Assembly (NCBI RefSeq): GCF_031626495.1
Contig: NZ_JAMQOJ010000007.1
Coordinates: 298,047-362,046 of the forward strand
Direction of reading: 5' to 3'
DNA: 64,000 bases
DNA from: Natrinema sp031626495
GTDB lineage: Archaea; Halobacteriota; Halobacteria; Halobacteriales; Natrialbaceae
The position numbers were made by a program, and so were the translations under genes. How positions within the stretch are numbered: position 1 is the first letter of the stretch; each line of letters starts with the position of its first letter. The notes beneath the pieces are model-generated. The model was not told the origin of the DNA and ran no database searches. It was given only the letters and a program-made list of their open reading frames with translations. Below are positions 37,701 through 45,828 of the stretch, in pieces.

Positions 37701-37773
37701 ATCGCTCGAGCGCCACCTCGTCGTCGGCGTCCCCCCAGAACACCTCGCCGGTGGCGTTCGATCGTGTACTCAT
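34744..37773 (-). CDS. Multi-PAS sensor histidine kinase
   Basis: From ATG 37773 this 1009-residue protein has six PAS-type segments, each opening with a recognisable helix-strand pattern (for example YRTLVGAIDDGLYQLDADGNF, then FQSLVDAVEEYAIFRLDSEGR and FEAIFEDPNILVGLLEPDGTV). The HisKA helix has FAYAASHDLQEPLRMVSSYLQL with the phospho-accepting His. The ATPase domain follows with NLLSNALEYSG, GIGIPPENQ and GTGIGLALCERIVERHGG. There is no transmembrane segment, so it is likely cytoplasmic and senses several ligands or redox/light cues. No response regulator is adjacent. Confidence 0.92.
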   Translation of the reverse strand: MSTRSNATGEVFWGDADDEVALERYRTLVGAIDDGLYQLDADGNFVAVNEAIAELTGYSRSELRGEHVSLLLDGTDIETIEAELHDYVAARTDEISPFELGVRTADGDTVPCELRITPLVDGDELRGTIGVARARSETPQANTLESAQPSYESITDVLDEANIGVLVLDEHFDVRWLDETIEEYLGLDREAVVGRDKRTVIDDYLRGTFAEPDSFTDTVLTAYDEGEYIDRLECRVAADGDREERWLEYQSKPITSGQYAGGRIELYYDITDRKRSEGALQESQEAFQSLVDAVEEYAIFRLDSEGRVTSWNKGAERIKGYDREEIVGEHFSTFYTEADRRAGVPERNLRAATEHGSTEDEGWRLRKDGTRFWANVTITAVRDDDGNHRGYLKVTRDMTGRRQREQELESELQRILGRISDAFYAVDDEFRFTHVNERAAELLQHSEEELLGEKLWDVFPSAAEIDEIWDAFHTALEEQKQTSYELYYDTLDFRVEANLYPSETGISVYFRDVTERRERERELERTERRFEAIFEDPNILVGLLEPDGTVLDINGTAMEYVDADLDAVTGEPFWETPWWGEGDGIRDDVREWTERAAAGEYVDFEADLTRPGGEQYTLNGVFRPVTNDDGGVVSIVVSDRDITERKKRERELEESEQRYRTIAEYFPNGLVTLFDHDLEYTLAAGQGFDRIPVEPADLEGRTFDEVWPDEVADTLQPAFQAALNGEERSVELTYAGREWVLHAVPVTDNRGDVFAGVTMAQDITERKANQRKLEETIAQLEESNKRLEQFAYAASHDLQEPLRMVSSYLQLIEGRYADELDADGEEFLEYAVDGAERMREMIDALLEYSRVETRGQPLEPIDLDAVLEDVIEDLQLQIQETNAEITTERLPRVEGDASQLRQVLQNLLSNALEYSGDEPPRVHVDAERRGDEYVVSVHDEGIGIPPENQDSVFEVFQRLHSRETYDGTGIGLALCERIVERHGGEIWLESAPGEGSTFSFTLSAADPAA

Positions 37774-37927
37774 GCTCTGGTGGTGGCCATTCAAAGGGAT
37801 AAAACCCCCGACGGGCGAAAGCGCAACGAAGCGACGGCGGCCCGGCTCGAGCGCTCGATGCAGCCTACCCGTCGCGGCCGACCTGCGACGCGACAAACGG
37901 CGGACGACCAGGCGATCGCGGCTCGCG

Positions 37928-38887
37928 TCACTCTCCGCTCGCGTCGACTGTCGGTCCGTCGAAATCGGGCAACTGCGCTTCGATTTCCTCGCGTTCGTTC
38001 TCGAGTCGCTCTGGCAGGGTCAGCCGCTCGCCGAGTTCGTCGAGGGGCTCGTCTTCGGTGAAACCGGGCCCGGTCGTCGCCATCTCGAAGAGGACGCCGC
38101 CGGGCTCGCGGGTGTAAATCGACTGGAAGTACTTCCGGTCGATGACCGCAGACGGGGAGAGTCCCGCGTCGGCGTAGGCCTCGCGCCACCGTTCTTGCTC
38201 TGCGACGCTCTCGGCCACGAAGGCCACGTGGTGGACCGTGCCGACGCCCATCCGGCCGCGGCCGGCGTCGGTCTCGACCAGATCGACGATCGAACCGGGG
38301 CCGCCAGTCGCGCTCCGGTAGCGCCGTCTACCGTCGGCTTCGGCCTCGAGTTCGTAGCCGAGCACGTCCGTCAGGATCGTTTCGGTGGGCCCGAACTCGT
38401 CGACCGCCAGCGTGACGTTGTAGAACCCGCGGAGCTGGTGCTCGGTCGGCACCGGGCCGTCTTCCCAGGGAGTAGCGGCGGTTTCCGCGTCAGCTGCTAC
38501 CAGTTCGAGTCCGATCCCATCGGGGTCCGCGAACCGGAGCACCGTCTCGTCGAACCGCTCCGTTTCCTCGATGTCGATGCCCTCGGACTCGAGGCGATCG
38601 CGCCAGTAGTCGACCGACTCGGCGGGAATCGCGTAGGCGGTCGTTTGCGTCTGGCCGGCGCCGAACTGACCCTCCCGACCCTGATCGGTCCACGGGAAGA
38701 ACGTGATATTCGTCCCGGGCGAGCCCTCCCCGTCGCCGAAGTAGAAGTGATAGGTGCCGGTATCGTCGTGATTGACGGTTTTCTTGACGAACCGCAGGCC
38801 GAGCGTGCCGACGTAGAAGTCGGCGTTGTCCTGCGGGTCGCCGGCGATCGCCGTCACGTGGTGGAGTCCGGGCGTGTTCGGTGACAT
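37928..38887 (-). CDS. VOC-superfamily ring-cleaving dioxygenase-like protein
   Basis: From ATG 38887 this 319-residue protein has two glyoxalase/VOC domains. Residues 6-28 (PGLHHVTAIAGDPQDNADFYVGT) contain the first metal-binding His, and VGTVHHVAFVAESVAEQERW carries the second. PGGVLFEMATTGPGF places the metal-binding Glu. These match the PcpA/LinE-like ring-cleaving dioxygenase group. The cleaved substrate is unknown. The gene is alone on its strand, with a divergent 167-nt gap before the Cys-rich small gene. Confidence 0.85.
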   Translation of the reverse strand: MSPNTPGLHHVTAIAGDPQDNADFYVGTLGLRFVKKTVNHDDTGTYHFYFGDGEGSPGTNITFFPWTDQGREGQFGAGQTQTTAYAIPAESVDYWRDRLESEGIDIEETERFDETVLRFADPDGIGLELVAADAETAATPWEDGPVPTEHQLRGFYNVTLAVDEFGPTETILTDVLGYELEAEADGRRRYRSATGGPGSIVDLVETDAGRGRMGVGTVHHVAFVAESVAEQERWREAYADAGLSPSAVIDRKYFQSIYTREPGGVLFEMATTGPGFTEDEPLDELGERLTLPERLENEREEIEAQLPDFDGPTVDASGE

Positions 38888-39054
38888 TGACGGTTCTAGG
38901 GACCCACCGCTTGAACCGTTTGCTCGCGTTCGTGTCACCCGGAGACGCGGATGTTACCGGGACCGATCGGCCCCGCTCGAGCTCGATCCGACCCTCCTCG
39001 GTCGGGGCCGGCTCGGCAACCGACGTTAACACCTAGCAGATAGAACGGGATGCT

Positions 39055-39291
39055 ATGGGCTGTCCATACCTCGAGTACCGCGACGGATCGGACGACCCCG
39101 ACCGGGAGCCGTTCGACGAGCCGCGGGCCTACTGCACGGCGGCCGATCGATTCGTCCAGCCGATGCGGGCCGATATCTGCAACGACCGCTACGACCTCGT
39201 CCACGACCGCGACTGCGAGATCTACCGTGCGCACGCCGACGAGCAGGGCGCGGACGGCGACGCGAAGTCAGCGGGAGGTGACGACGCGTGA
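39055..39291 (+). CDS. Small Cys-containing protein, translationally coupled to BKACE
   Basis: This 78-residue acidic protein has four cysteines in short motifs (MGCPYLEYRDGS, then AYCTAADRFVQPMRADICNDRYDLVHDRDCEIY), followed by a low-complexity tail. The spacing would allow one metal site. Its TGA overlaps the GTG start of the BKACE gene (39288-39291), so the two are probably coupled. No named family was recognised; a role linked to the downstream enzyme is inference. Confidence 0.65.
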   Translation: MGCPYLEYRDGSDDPDREPFDEPRAYCTAADRFVQPMRADICNDRYDLVHDRDCEIYRAHADEQGADGDAKSAGGDDA

Positions 39292-40130
39292 CCTACAGCG
39301 ACTTCCTCGCCGGCGACCCCGTCATCGTCACGGCGGCGCTGACCGGCGGCGTCCAGGGCAAGGAGACGACGCCGCACCTCCCGGAGACACCCGAGGAGAT
39401 CGGCAAGGCGGCGGCGAAAGCGGAGGCGGCCGGCGCGTCGGTGGTCCACGTCCACGCGCGCCGGCCCAACGGCGAGCGCACCTTCGCGACCGAGCGCTTC
39501 CAGGAGATCGACGACGCGATCCGCCGGTACGCCGACGACGTGATCATCCAGCACTCCACCGGCGGAACGGGCGCGCCGGACGCGGACCGCCACCTCCCGC
39601 TGCGGACCGATCCGCCGCCGGAGATGGCCTCGCTCGACATGGGGCCGCTGAACCGTTACGATCACCTCACCAGCGAGAACACCCGCGGGCTGGTCGACTC
39701 GCTCCACGAAGAGATGGTCGACCGCGGCATCAAGCCCGAACTCGAGGTGTTCAACGACGGCCACATAAACGAGACCCACGGCCTGCTCGAGCGCCGCGAC
39801 CTCGCCGAGCCGGTCTACGCGACGCTGATCTTCGGCCCCGGCACGCTGACGCCGCCGCGGCCGCGGAACTTCCTGAACGCGATCGACAACCTACCGGAGG
39901 GGGCGCTGTTCAACACGCTCGGCTTCGGCCGCCACCAGTTGCCGTTCGCGACGATGGGGCTGCTGTTCGGCGGTCACGTCCGGGTGGGGCTCGAGGATAA
40001 CGTCTACTACCGACAGGGCGAACTCGCCGAGAGCAACGCGCAACTGGTCGAGCGCGTCGTCCGGGTGGCCGAGGAACTCGGCCGCGAAGTCGCGGAGCCG
40101 TCGCAGGCGCGGGAGATCCTCGGACTGTGA
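39288..40130 (+). CDS. BKACE/3-keto-5-aminohexanoate cleavage family enzyme
   Basis: This 280-residue protein has the DUF849 (BKACE) pattern: VIVTAALTGGVQGKETTPHLPETPEEIGKAA, then the zinc-binding ASVVHVHARRPNGERT, and VIIQHSTGGTG. BKACE enzymes split a beta-keto acid with acetyl-CoA to give acetoacetate and a CoA ester. Their substrates vary widely across the family and cannot be read from sequence here. The GTG start at 39288 overlaps the upstream stop. Confidence 0.88.
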   Translation: MTYSDFLAGDPVIVTAALTGGVQGKETTPHLPETPEEIGKAAAKAEAAGASVVHVHARRPNGERTFATERFQEIDDAIRRYADDVIIQHSTGGTGAPDADRHLPLRTDPPPEMASLDMGPLNRYDHLTSENTRGLVDSLHEEMVDRGIKPELEVFNDGHINETHGLLERRDLAEPVYATLIFGPGTLTPPRPRNFLNAIDNLPEGALFNTLGFGRHQLPFATMGLLFGGHVRVGLEDNVYYRQGELAESNAQLVERVVRVAEELGREVAEPSQAREILGL

Positions 40131-40498
40131 GCGACCTGAGGTGCTCGCGGATAGTGGTTCACGATGAGGACGTGCTCTCACTCCGCTTCTGAGCGATAAG
40201 ATTAGCCGCATCTAATTATATTGGCTTGCAGTCCCGATCTGGAGACGTTCGTGTGCACCGGTCCCTCCTGTGGCAGTGTCTCCCCGACAGCCTCTGACCT
40301 CTAAACCGACATCGTCCCCTACGAGCTGCTGTTCGAGGGCTGCCACAGTCTCGGCACTCGGTAAGCGAGTTATCGATGGCGATATCGAGAACCCAATATT
40401 TGTCTAGACTCAATCAAAGTTTAGACGCATCAAATTCTTATGGTTGGCCATCGAAGCGCCAGCTATGAGAAACGGAAAATCGGATCGAGGTGACGTCA
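40131..40498. other. Intergenic region upstream of the copper/metal cluster
   Basis: This 368-nt region holds no convincing gene. AT-rich segments appear at about 40207-40228 and 40396-40443. The second contains the 8-bp palindrome gtctagac (about 40401-40408), then tttagac, followed by caaattcttatgg, which could be a promoter with an operator. A degenerate Cys-rich frame on the minus strand (40216-40413) is noted but not called. The Shine-Dalgarno-like gaggtga at 40487-40493 supports the ATG start at 40499. Confidence 0.45.
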
Positions 40499-41761
40499 AT
40501 GACATCAGTAGAGTACGATAACGCAGCGGCAATCACGGAACGGCTCGAGCAGCGACTCGTCGAGGCACTCGGCGGTGAAACGAACGTTAGCCGACGCACC
40601 GTACTCGGCGGACTCGGCGTCGCCGGGAGTGCGGCGGTCGGGATCAGGGCCAGTCAGACGGGTGCCGGCGCCGGCGACGATGACGAGGACGACCACGGTA
40701 ACTTCGGTGCCGTCGACGAGTATCGGAACACCAATTTCGATCCTCACGAGTTCCTGTCGACGTTCAACACCGGAAAGAGCGGCCAGGACGCCGTCCCGCA
40801 GCGCGTGTACACGGAAAACGGGCGAACCGTTCGAGAGTTCGAGTTCACCGCAGTCGACACGACGATCACGATCGCGCCGGGTATCGAGTTCCAGGCCTGG
40901 GCGTACAACGGGCAGGTTCCGGGACCGACGATCCGCGCCGTCGAGGGAGATCTCGTCCGGGTGAAATTCGAAAATCTTGGGCGGCACGCACACACGATTC
41001 ACCCCCACCTCAAGAATCTAAACCCGAAGATGGACGGGATTCCACAGAACGGGCCCGGCGTGCTCGAGACGGGTGAGTCGTTCACTTACGAGTGGATAGC
41101 CCAACCCGCCGGCGTACACTTCTATCACTGCCACTCGCTACCGTTGAAGGAACACATCCATCGGGGCCTCTACGGGACGATCATCGTCGACCCGGACCCC
41201 GAACGAGTCAGGGAGGCCCCGGCCGATTACGTGACCGATCACCCGAGCCAGATTACCGACGCGATGGTCGAGGACCTCGTTACCGAAGCCAAGACGCGCA
41301 ACCACGAGTACGCCGAGAACAACGCCGTCAACGAGATGGTGATCGTGATGAACTCGTTCGATACCAACTTCGACGGCGGAAACGAGGTGTACGCGGCGAA
41401 CACGCGCGCCTTCGCGTACGGTGTCGGTGAGACTGACGCCGAGGGGAACTGGACGGCTGGCGAGACGAAACGCCCCATCCAGATCGACAAGAACGAGCGA
41501 CAGCGGGTGTATCTCGTCAACGCGACGGAGTTCGACATCATCAACTCGTTTCACACCCACTCGCAGTTCTTCGACTACTACGATCACGGAACGACGCTAC
41601 TGCCGACTCGACAGACCGTCGATACGATCATGCAGACGCAGGCGCAGCGCGGTATCATCGAACTCGATTACTCCGATCACGACCCTGGCCTGTACATGTT
41701 TCACGCTCATCAGTCGGAGTTCGCCGAACTCGGCTGGATGAGCTTCTTCGAGGTGGTCTAA
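40499..41761 (+). CDS. Two-domain multicopper oxidase, Tat-exported
   Basis: From ATG 40499 this 420-residue protein has a Tat signal (SRRTVLGGLG, residues 31-40) and two cupredoxin domains. Copper ligands: HTIHPH (H165, H168, H170), HCHSLPLKEH (H210, C211, H212, H219) in domain 1, then HTH (H352/H354) and HAH (H402/H404) in domain 2. Four HxH motifs fit a trinuclear cluster, with the type 1 site in domain 1. L224 sits where NirK has the axial Met. A copper nitrite reductase is the alternative but HCH argues against it. The ZIP-type gene starts at the next base, so they form an operon. The substrate may be Cu(I), Fe(II) or Mn(II). Confidence 0.82.
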   Translation: MTSVEYDNAAAITERLEQRLVEALGGETNVSRRTVLGGLGVAGSAAVGIRASQTGAGAGDDDEDDHGNFGAVDEYRNTNFDPHEFLSTFNTGKSGQDAVPQRVYTENGRTVREFEFTAVDTTITIAPGIEFQAWAYNGQVPGPTIRAVEGDLVRVKFENLGRHAHTIHPHLKNLNPKMDGIPQNGPGVLETGESFTYEWIAQPAGVHFYHCHSLPLKEHIHRGLYGTIIVDPDPERVREAPADYVTDHPSQITDAMVEDLVTEAKTRNHEYAENNAVNEMVIVMNSFDTNFDGGNEVYAANTRAFAYGVGETDAEGNWTAGETKRPIQIDKNERQRVYLVNATEFDIINSFHTHSQFFDYYDHGTTLLPTRQTVDTIMQTQAQRGIIELDYSDHDPGLYMFHAHQSEFAELGWMSFFEVV

Positions 41762-43012
41762 ATGACGGACGAGACACCGGAGACGACGGCCGACGGTGGC
41801 GTCCCGGCTGACGAGATGAGCGGCCAGCCGCTCGGCGTCCCGCGATGGGTCTCCGCGCTGCTCCCGATTGCGTTGCTCGTGCTCGTTCTGGGCGTCTTCG
41901 CGTTTACCGCCCCGCTTGCAGGGGTCCAGAGCGGTGAGCCCCTTCCCGACGTGTCGGTCACGCACACGACACTTCCGGACGACGAGACGGTCGTGTTACA
42001 CGTAACCAACAACGGTCCACAGGAGGTCACCATTTCGCAGGTACTCGTCGACGAGGCCTACTGGGACTTCGAGGTGAACGGCGCCGGGGGCGACCGGACG
42101 CTCGAGCCGATGGAGAGTGCACGGATCGAAGTCCCGTACCACTGGAATCCGGGTTGGGACCTCGAAACTACGCTCGTCCTGTCCGACGGAGCCACGGTTC
42201 ACCACACGATCGTCGCGCCGAGTCAGTCACCCGGGTTCAGTGTCGGCCTCCTCGGGACGCTGGCGCTGATCGGGCTCTTCGTCGGCGTAATTCCCGTCGC
42301 ACTCGGGATGCTCTGGTTCCCCTACATGCGATCGATGAGCGATCGGTCGCTCCACGCCGTGCTGGTATTCGCGGCAGGTCTCCTCGCGTTTCTGGCGATC
42401 GACGCCGGATTCGAGGCGTTAGAGTTGGCCGAACGCGTTCCGAGTGCCTTCGAGGGAACGGCGCTCGTCGCTCTCGGTGTCCTTGGAGCGTCCTTCTCGG
42501 TCCAAGCGGTGAGTGCCTGGCGCGCGGAGCGCGCCCGTTCCGCCGATTCGAGCGCGAACAGCGGACTCTGGGTCGCGTATCTAGTCGCACTCGGAATCGG
42601 TCTCCACAACCTCGCGGAGGGGCTCGCCATCGGCAGCTCGTTCGCGCTCGGTCGCGTCTCGCTCGGCACGTTCCTCATCATCGGATTCATGCTCCACAAC
42701 GTGACCGAAGGGCCGGCGGTCGTTGCGCCGGTTGCGCGCGACCGGCGCCCGGCGTGGTGGCACTTCGCGGCACTCGGTCTCCTCGCCGGCGCGCCGGTCA
42801 TCCTCGGCGGATGGATCGGGAGTCTGGCTTACTCGCCGACGATCGGTGCGTTCTTCCTCGCGATCGGCGTCGGCGCGATTCTGCAGGTCGACTGGGAGAT
42901 CGCCCGGATGGTTCGTGATGCGGGTGGACGCGTGGGAAGCACCGCGAATCTGCTGGCCTTCCTGGTCGGCTTCGGCGTGATGTACGCGACCGACCTCTTC
43001 GTGGCCCTGTAA
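41762..43012 (+). CDS. ZIP-type metal transporter with N-terminal extracytoplasmic domain
   Basis: This 416-residue protein begins with one hydrophobic helix (about residues 30-55), then a beta-rich domain (about 60-155, containing VVLHVTNNGPQEVTISQVLVDEAYWDFEVNG) that is probably outside the membrane. A ZIP-like membrane part follows, with the metal motifs GIGLHNLAEGLAIG and FMLHNVTEGPAVVAP. ZIP proteins move zinc, iron or manganese across the membrane. The gene begins directly after the multicopper oxidase stop and precedes a cupredoxin gene by 27 nt. The N-terminal domain is not a standard part of ZIP proteins. Confidence 0.8.
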   Translation: MTDETPETTADGGVPADEMSGQPLGVPRWVSALLPIALLVLVLGVFAFTAPLAGVQSGEPLPDVSVTHTTLPDDETVVLHVTNNGPQEVTISQVLVDEAYWDFEVNGAGGDRTLEPMESARIEVPYHWNPGWDLETTLVLSDGATVHHTIVAPSQSPGFSVGLLGTLALIGLFVGVIPVALGMLWFPYMRSMSDRSLHAVLVFAAGLLAFLAIDAGFEALELAERVPSAFEGTALVALGVLGASFSVQAVSAWRAERARSADSSANSGLWVAYLVALGIGLHNLAEGLAIGSSFALGRVSLGTFLIIGFMLHNVTEGPAVVAPVARDRRPAWWHFAALGLLAGAPVILGGWIGSLAYSPTIGAFFLAIGVGAILQVDWEIARMVRDAGGRVGSTANLLAFLVGFGVMYATDLFVAL

Positions 43013-43039
43013 GACAACCACACGTCGCCACCGTATCCC

Positions 43040-43462
43040 ATGCCATCCAACGCCTATAATCGCCGGACGGTCATCCGTCGTAGCGGTGCAGCACTCGTAG
43101 TGATCGCTACCGCCGGGTGTCTGAACGGACGGACATCGTCCGATCGGACTATCAGGATGACCGGCGACTTCGGGTTCGACCCGGAGATGACGACGATAGA
43201 AACGGGACAGACCGTAACCTGGGTGAACTCGAGCGACGTCGATCACACGATCACCGCCTACGAAGCCGAAATCCCCGACGGGGCCACGTACTTCGCGAGC
43301 GGTGGCTTCGAGTCCGAACGCGCTGCGAGAGAGCGACTGAGCGAGGGGCTCGTACCACCCGATAGCGAGTACGAGCACACGTTCGAGACGGCAGGAACGT
43401 ACGAGTACTACTGTGTCCCCCACGAGAGTTCCGAGATGGTCGGGACAGTGCGGGTCGAATAG
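43040..43462 (+). CDS. Cupredoxin lipoprotein (halocyanin-like)
   Basis: This 140-residue protein has a signal ending with a lipobox (VIATAGC) and is probably lipid-anchored outside the cell. The mature part is a single blue-copper domain with ligands in VDHTITAYE (His) and EYYCVPHESSEMVG (Cys, His, Met). It can carry electrons from or to the multicopper oxidase encoded two genes upstream. It starts 27 nt after the ZIP-type gene and ends the three-gene cluster. Confidence 0.87.
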   Translation: MPSNAYNRRTVIRRSGAALVVIATAGCLNGRTSSDRTIRMTGDFGFDPEMTTIETGQTVTWVNSSDVDHTITAYEAEIPDGATYFASGGFESERAARERLSEGLVPPDSEYEHTFETAGTYEYYCVPHESSEMVGTVRVE

Positions 43463-43618
43463 TCCCCACCGAGCCGCTGGTCGGGCTCGAGACGGAACAG
43501 GCATCATCGCCACCGTTCCGCGGTAGAACGGGATGCTCGTTCGAGCGACCGCTCGGCTGCCGGATCGAGTTCGCGGGACACCCAAACGATTAGCCGGGCA
43601 CCCGATGATAGCACCGAT

Positions 43619-44368
43619 ATGGGTCTCTTCGACGCACTGCAGGTGGAGTCCGGCGTCGTCGCCGTCGTCGGCGCGGGCGGCAAGAAGACGACGCTGTACG
43701 CGCTGGCCGCACGAGCCGCCCGTGAGCGCTCGAATCGAGCAGTCGTAACGGCGACCGTCCGGATCCCCATCTTCGATCGGGAGGTCGAATCGGTGACTGT
43801 GACCGACGACCCGGTCGCAGCCTGCGAGCGCGCCGAATCGTGGCCCGTCGGCGTCGTCCCGGGCCGCGAGGGCGAGGACCGGTATCTGGGCTACGATCCC
43901 ACCGTAATCGACGACATCGCGGCGGCCGACGCCGCGGATCTCGTGCTCGTCAAGGCCGACGGCGCGCGGATGCGAGAGTTCAAGGCCCCGAACGACCGCG
44001 AGCCACAGCTCCCGCAAAGCACCGACACGGTGGTGCCGATCGCGAGCGTCGGAGCCGTCGGAAAACCGCTCGCGTCCGAGCACGTGCACCGGCCGGAACG
44101 GGTGGCGGCGATCACCGGGCGCGATCGCGGCGATCGGATCCGACCCGTCGACGTGGCTCGCGTCCTCGCGAGCGACCGCGGCGGGCTGAAGGGGGTGCCG
44201 GACGGAGCGACCGTCGTCCCGCTGCTCAACAAAGTCGACGACGCCGAGCAGCGGGCCGTCGGCGAAGAAATCGCGACGGAGGTACTCGAGCGAGCGCCTC
44301 CAGTCGAGCGGGTCGTACTGGCGCGGATGATCGGCGACGAGCCGGTGGTCGACGTGCTCGAGGGGTAG
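43619..44368 (+). CDS. yqeC: YqeC-like selenium/molybdenum cofactor protein
   Basis: This 249-residue protein starts VVAVVGAGGKKTTLYALAARAARE, a P-loop-like opening typical of YqeC, and has VLVKADGARMREFKAP in the middle. YqeC is linked in bacteria to a selenium-dependent molybdenum hydroxylase cofactor. Here it sits convergent with mobA (4-nt gap) and near a formate dehydrogenase, so a role in molybdenum cofactor maturation is the better inference. No other selenium genes were seen. Confidence 0.78.
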   Translation: MGLFDALQVESGVVAVVGAGGKKTTLYALAARAARERSNRAVVTATVRIPIFDREVESVTVTDDPVAACERAESWPVGVVPGREGEDRYLGYDPTVIDDIAAADAADLVLVKADGARMREFKAPNDREPQLPQSTDTVVPIASVGAVGKPLASEHVHRPERVAAITGRDRGDRIRPVDVARVLASDRGGLKGVPDGATVVPLLNKVDDAEQRAVGEEIATEVLERAPPVERVVLARMIGDEPVVDVLEG

Positions 44369-44371
44369 TGC

Positions 44372-45010
44372 TCACTCGCCCTCGAGGCGCGCTTCGGCCG
44401 CTGCGAACTCCTCGCGGGTGTTGACGTTCTCGAAGGTCTCGAGGGCGGCGTATTCGCGGACCTCGTCCTCGTCCACGACGACGTAGTCGAGCTCGAGCAG
44501 CGGCTCCACGACTCGCCGCTCGTCGCGTTCGATGGCGCGCTCGCAGGCGGCGACCATCGGCGCGGTGCGGTAGACGGCTTGCGTGGTCTGGAACCACTGG
44601 TCCTCGAGTTGGGGTACTGCGGCCTCGCGGCCGGCCGCCCGTTCGAAAAGGTGGTCGACGAGATCGGGATCGACGAACGGCATGTCGCAGGCGACGACGG
44701 CCGCGTACGCCGTCTCGGTCGCGCGCAGTCCGGTCATGATACCGGCCATCGGCCCGCGGTCCGGAATCGGATCGACCGCGAACGAGGCGTCGGGGCCACC
44801 TGCGAGCGCCTCGCGGATTGCTGGCACCTGCACCTCCCGGCAGTTGATCACGAACGCGTCGACGACGGGCTCGAGCCGGTCGACGACGCGGCGGATCATC
44901 GGCGTCCCTGCGAGGTCGGCGATGGCCTTGTCGGCCTCGCCGAAGCGGGTCGAGTGGCCGCCGGCGACGATGAGCCCCGTGCGCTCGTCCCGGTCGGATT
45001 CGGGGGTCAT
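44372..45010 (-). CDS. mobA: Molybdenum cofactor guanylyltransferase (MobA)
   Basis: From ATG 45010 this 212-residue protein has GLIVAGGHSTRFGEADKAIADLAGTPMIRRVV, the nucleotide-binding signature of MobA, followed by DRGPMAGIMTGL and VVACDMPFVDP. It attaches GMP to molybdopterin to form the bis-MGD cofactor used by enzymes of the DMSO reductase family, including the formate dehydrogenase encoded 0.8 kb away. It is the terminal step of cofactor synthesis. It converges on yqeC. Confidence 0.92.
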   Translation of the reverse strand: MTPESDRDERTGLIVAGGHSTRFGEADKAIADLAGTPMIRRVVDRLEPVVDAFVINCREVQVPAIREALAGGPDASFAVDPIPDRGPMAGIMTGLRATETAYAAVVACDMPFVDPDLVDHLFERAAGREAAVPQLEDQWFQTTQAVYRTAPMVAACERAIERDERRVVEPLLELDYVVVDEDEVREYAALETFENVNTREEFAAAEARLEGE

Positions 45011-45079
45011 GGTCGACCGTTCGTCGAGCGACGACAAAAGGTCCCGGTCGTACTCTCGGCCGCCACAGGCTGCAGACGT

Positions 45080-45634
45080 TCACTTCGACAGCCGCCAGAG
45101 CGCCCGGTACAGCGTCCACAGATCGCAGTCGAATCGGTCGGCGAGCGCGCGACACCGCTCGAGGTAGGTTCCGTACTCCCGAACCGACGGCGGATCAGGA
45201 TACCGCTCGGCGAGTTCGTCCGCTTCGCGAAGCGCCGCCCACTCGCGGGGGCCGACGACGACGTACGCGTCGGGATCGAGGAACATGAGGAACCCGGAAG
45301 CGACGGGGACGTCGACTGCTTCGAGGTCGGTCAGCGACTCGATCCCCGTGGCGGCGTCGGCCGCCACGACGGCGTCCCCCATGGCGCTTCGGACGTCCTC
45401 GAAGTCGTTGTCCCAGAACGCCTCCTCCGCGGCCCGTCGCTCGGCGTCAGGGTAGTCGCCGAGGAACCGCCGGTAGTACCACCTGACGACCCAGGCCGCG
45501 TCCCGCCGGCCGTACTCGCCCGACGCGAACGCCTTCGGAAGCGTCTCGAGGTTTTCCTGCTCGACGGCGTACAGCGGCTCGCGCTCCCGATACTCGCGGG
45601 CCTCGGACTCGACGAGCGAGCGGGTGAGCTCCAT
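45080..45634 (-). CDS. Conserved hypothetical protein
   Basis: From ATG 45634 this 184-residue protein is mostly helical, with charged N-terminal segments (VESEAREYREREPLYAVEQENLETLPKAFASGEYGRRDAAWVVRWYYRRFLG) and Trp-rich stretches. I do not recognise its family. It lies between mobA and the divergent formate dehydrogenase gene, and is on the mobA strand with a 69-nt gap. No function is assigned. Confidence 0.65.
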   Translation of the reverse strand: MELTRSLVESEAREYREREPLYAVEQENLETLPKAFASGEYGRRDAAWVVRWYYRRFLGDYPDAERRAAEEAFWDNDFEDVRSAMGDAVVAADAATGIESLTDLEAVDVPVASGFLMFLDPDAYVVVGPREWAALREADELAERYPDPPSVREYGTYLERCRALADRFDCDLWTLYRALWRLSK

Positions 45635-45828
45635 CGCGTGGGTATTCCGCACGGTCGACCGTCAGCGTTTCCCCGAGTGTGGTCGCCGTGGCGGTTCCCA
45701 GGTGCGTGGGCGCGGTAGCGGTTTCGACCCCGTCGATCCGTCGCTCGAGGGTACATACTGCTATCATGGTAGAAAACCTCATGCATAGTCGGGTGGTGGG
45801 TTGAAAACAACGGGTGAGACGGGAACCA

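Noticed and set aside
40216..40413. A Cys-rich 65-codon frame on the minus strand upstream of the multicopper oxidase
   Set aside because: Its cysteines do not form a clear motif and the frame is interrupted by stops in alignable surroundings; it looks like decayed or non-coding DNA.
40499..41761. Copper nitrite reductase (NirK)
   Set aside because: Spacing of the type 1 ligands fits NirK, but HCH and two further HxH motifs give eight histidines for a trinuclear cluster, and the axial Met is Leu. A two-domain multicopper oxidase is preferred, not proven.
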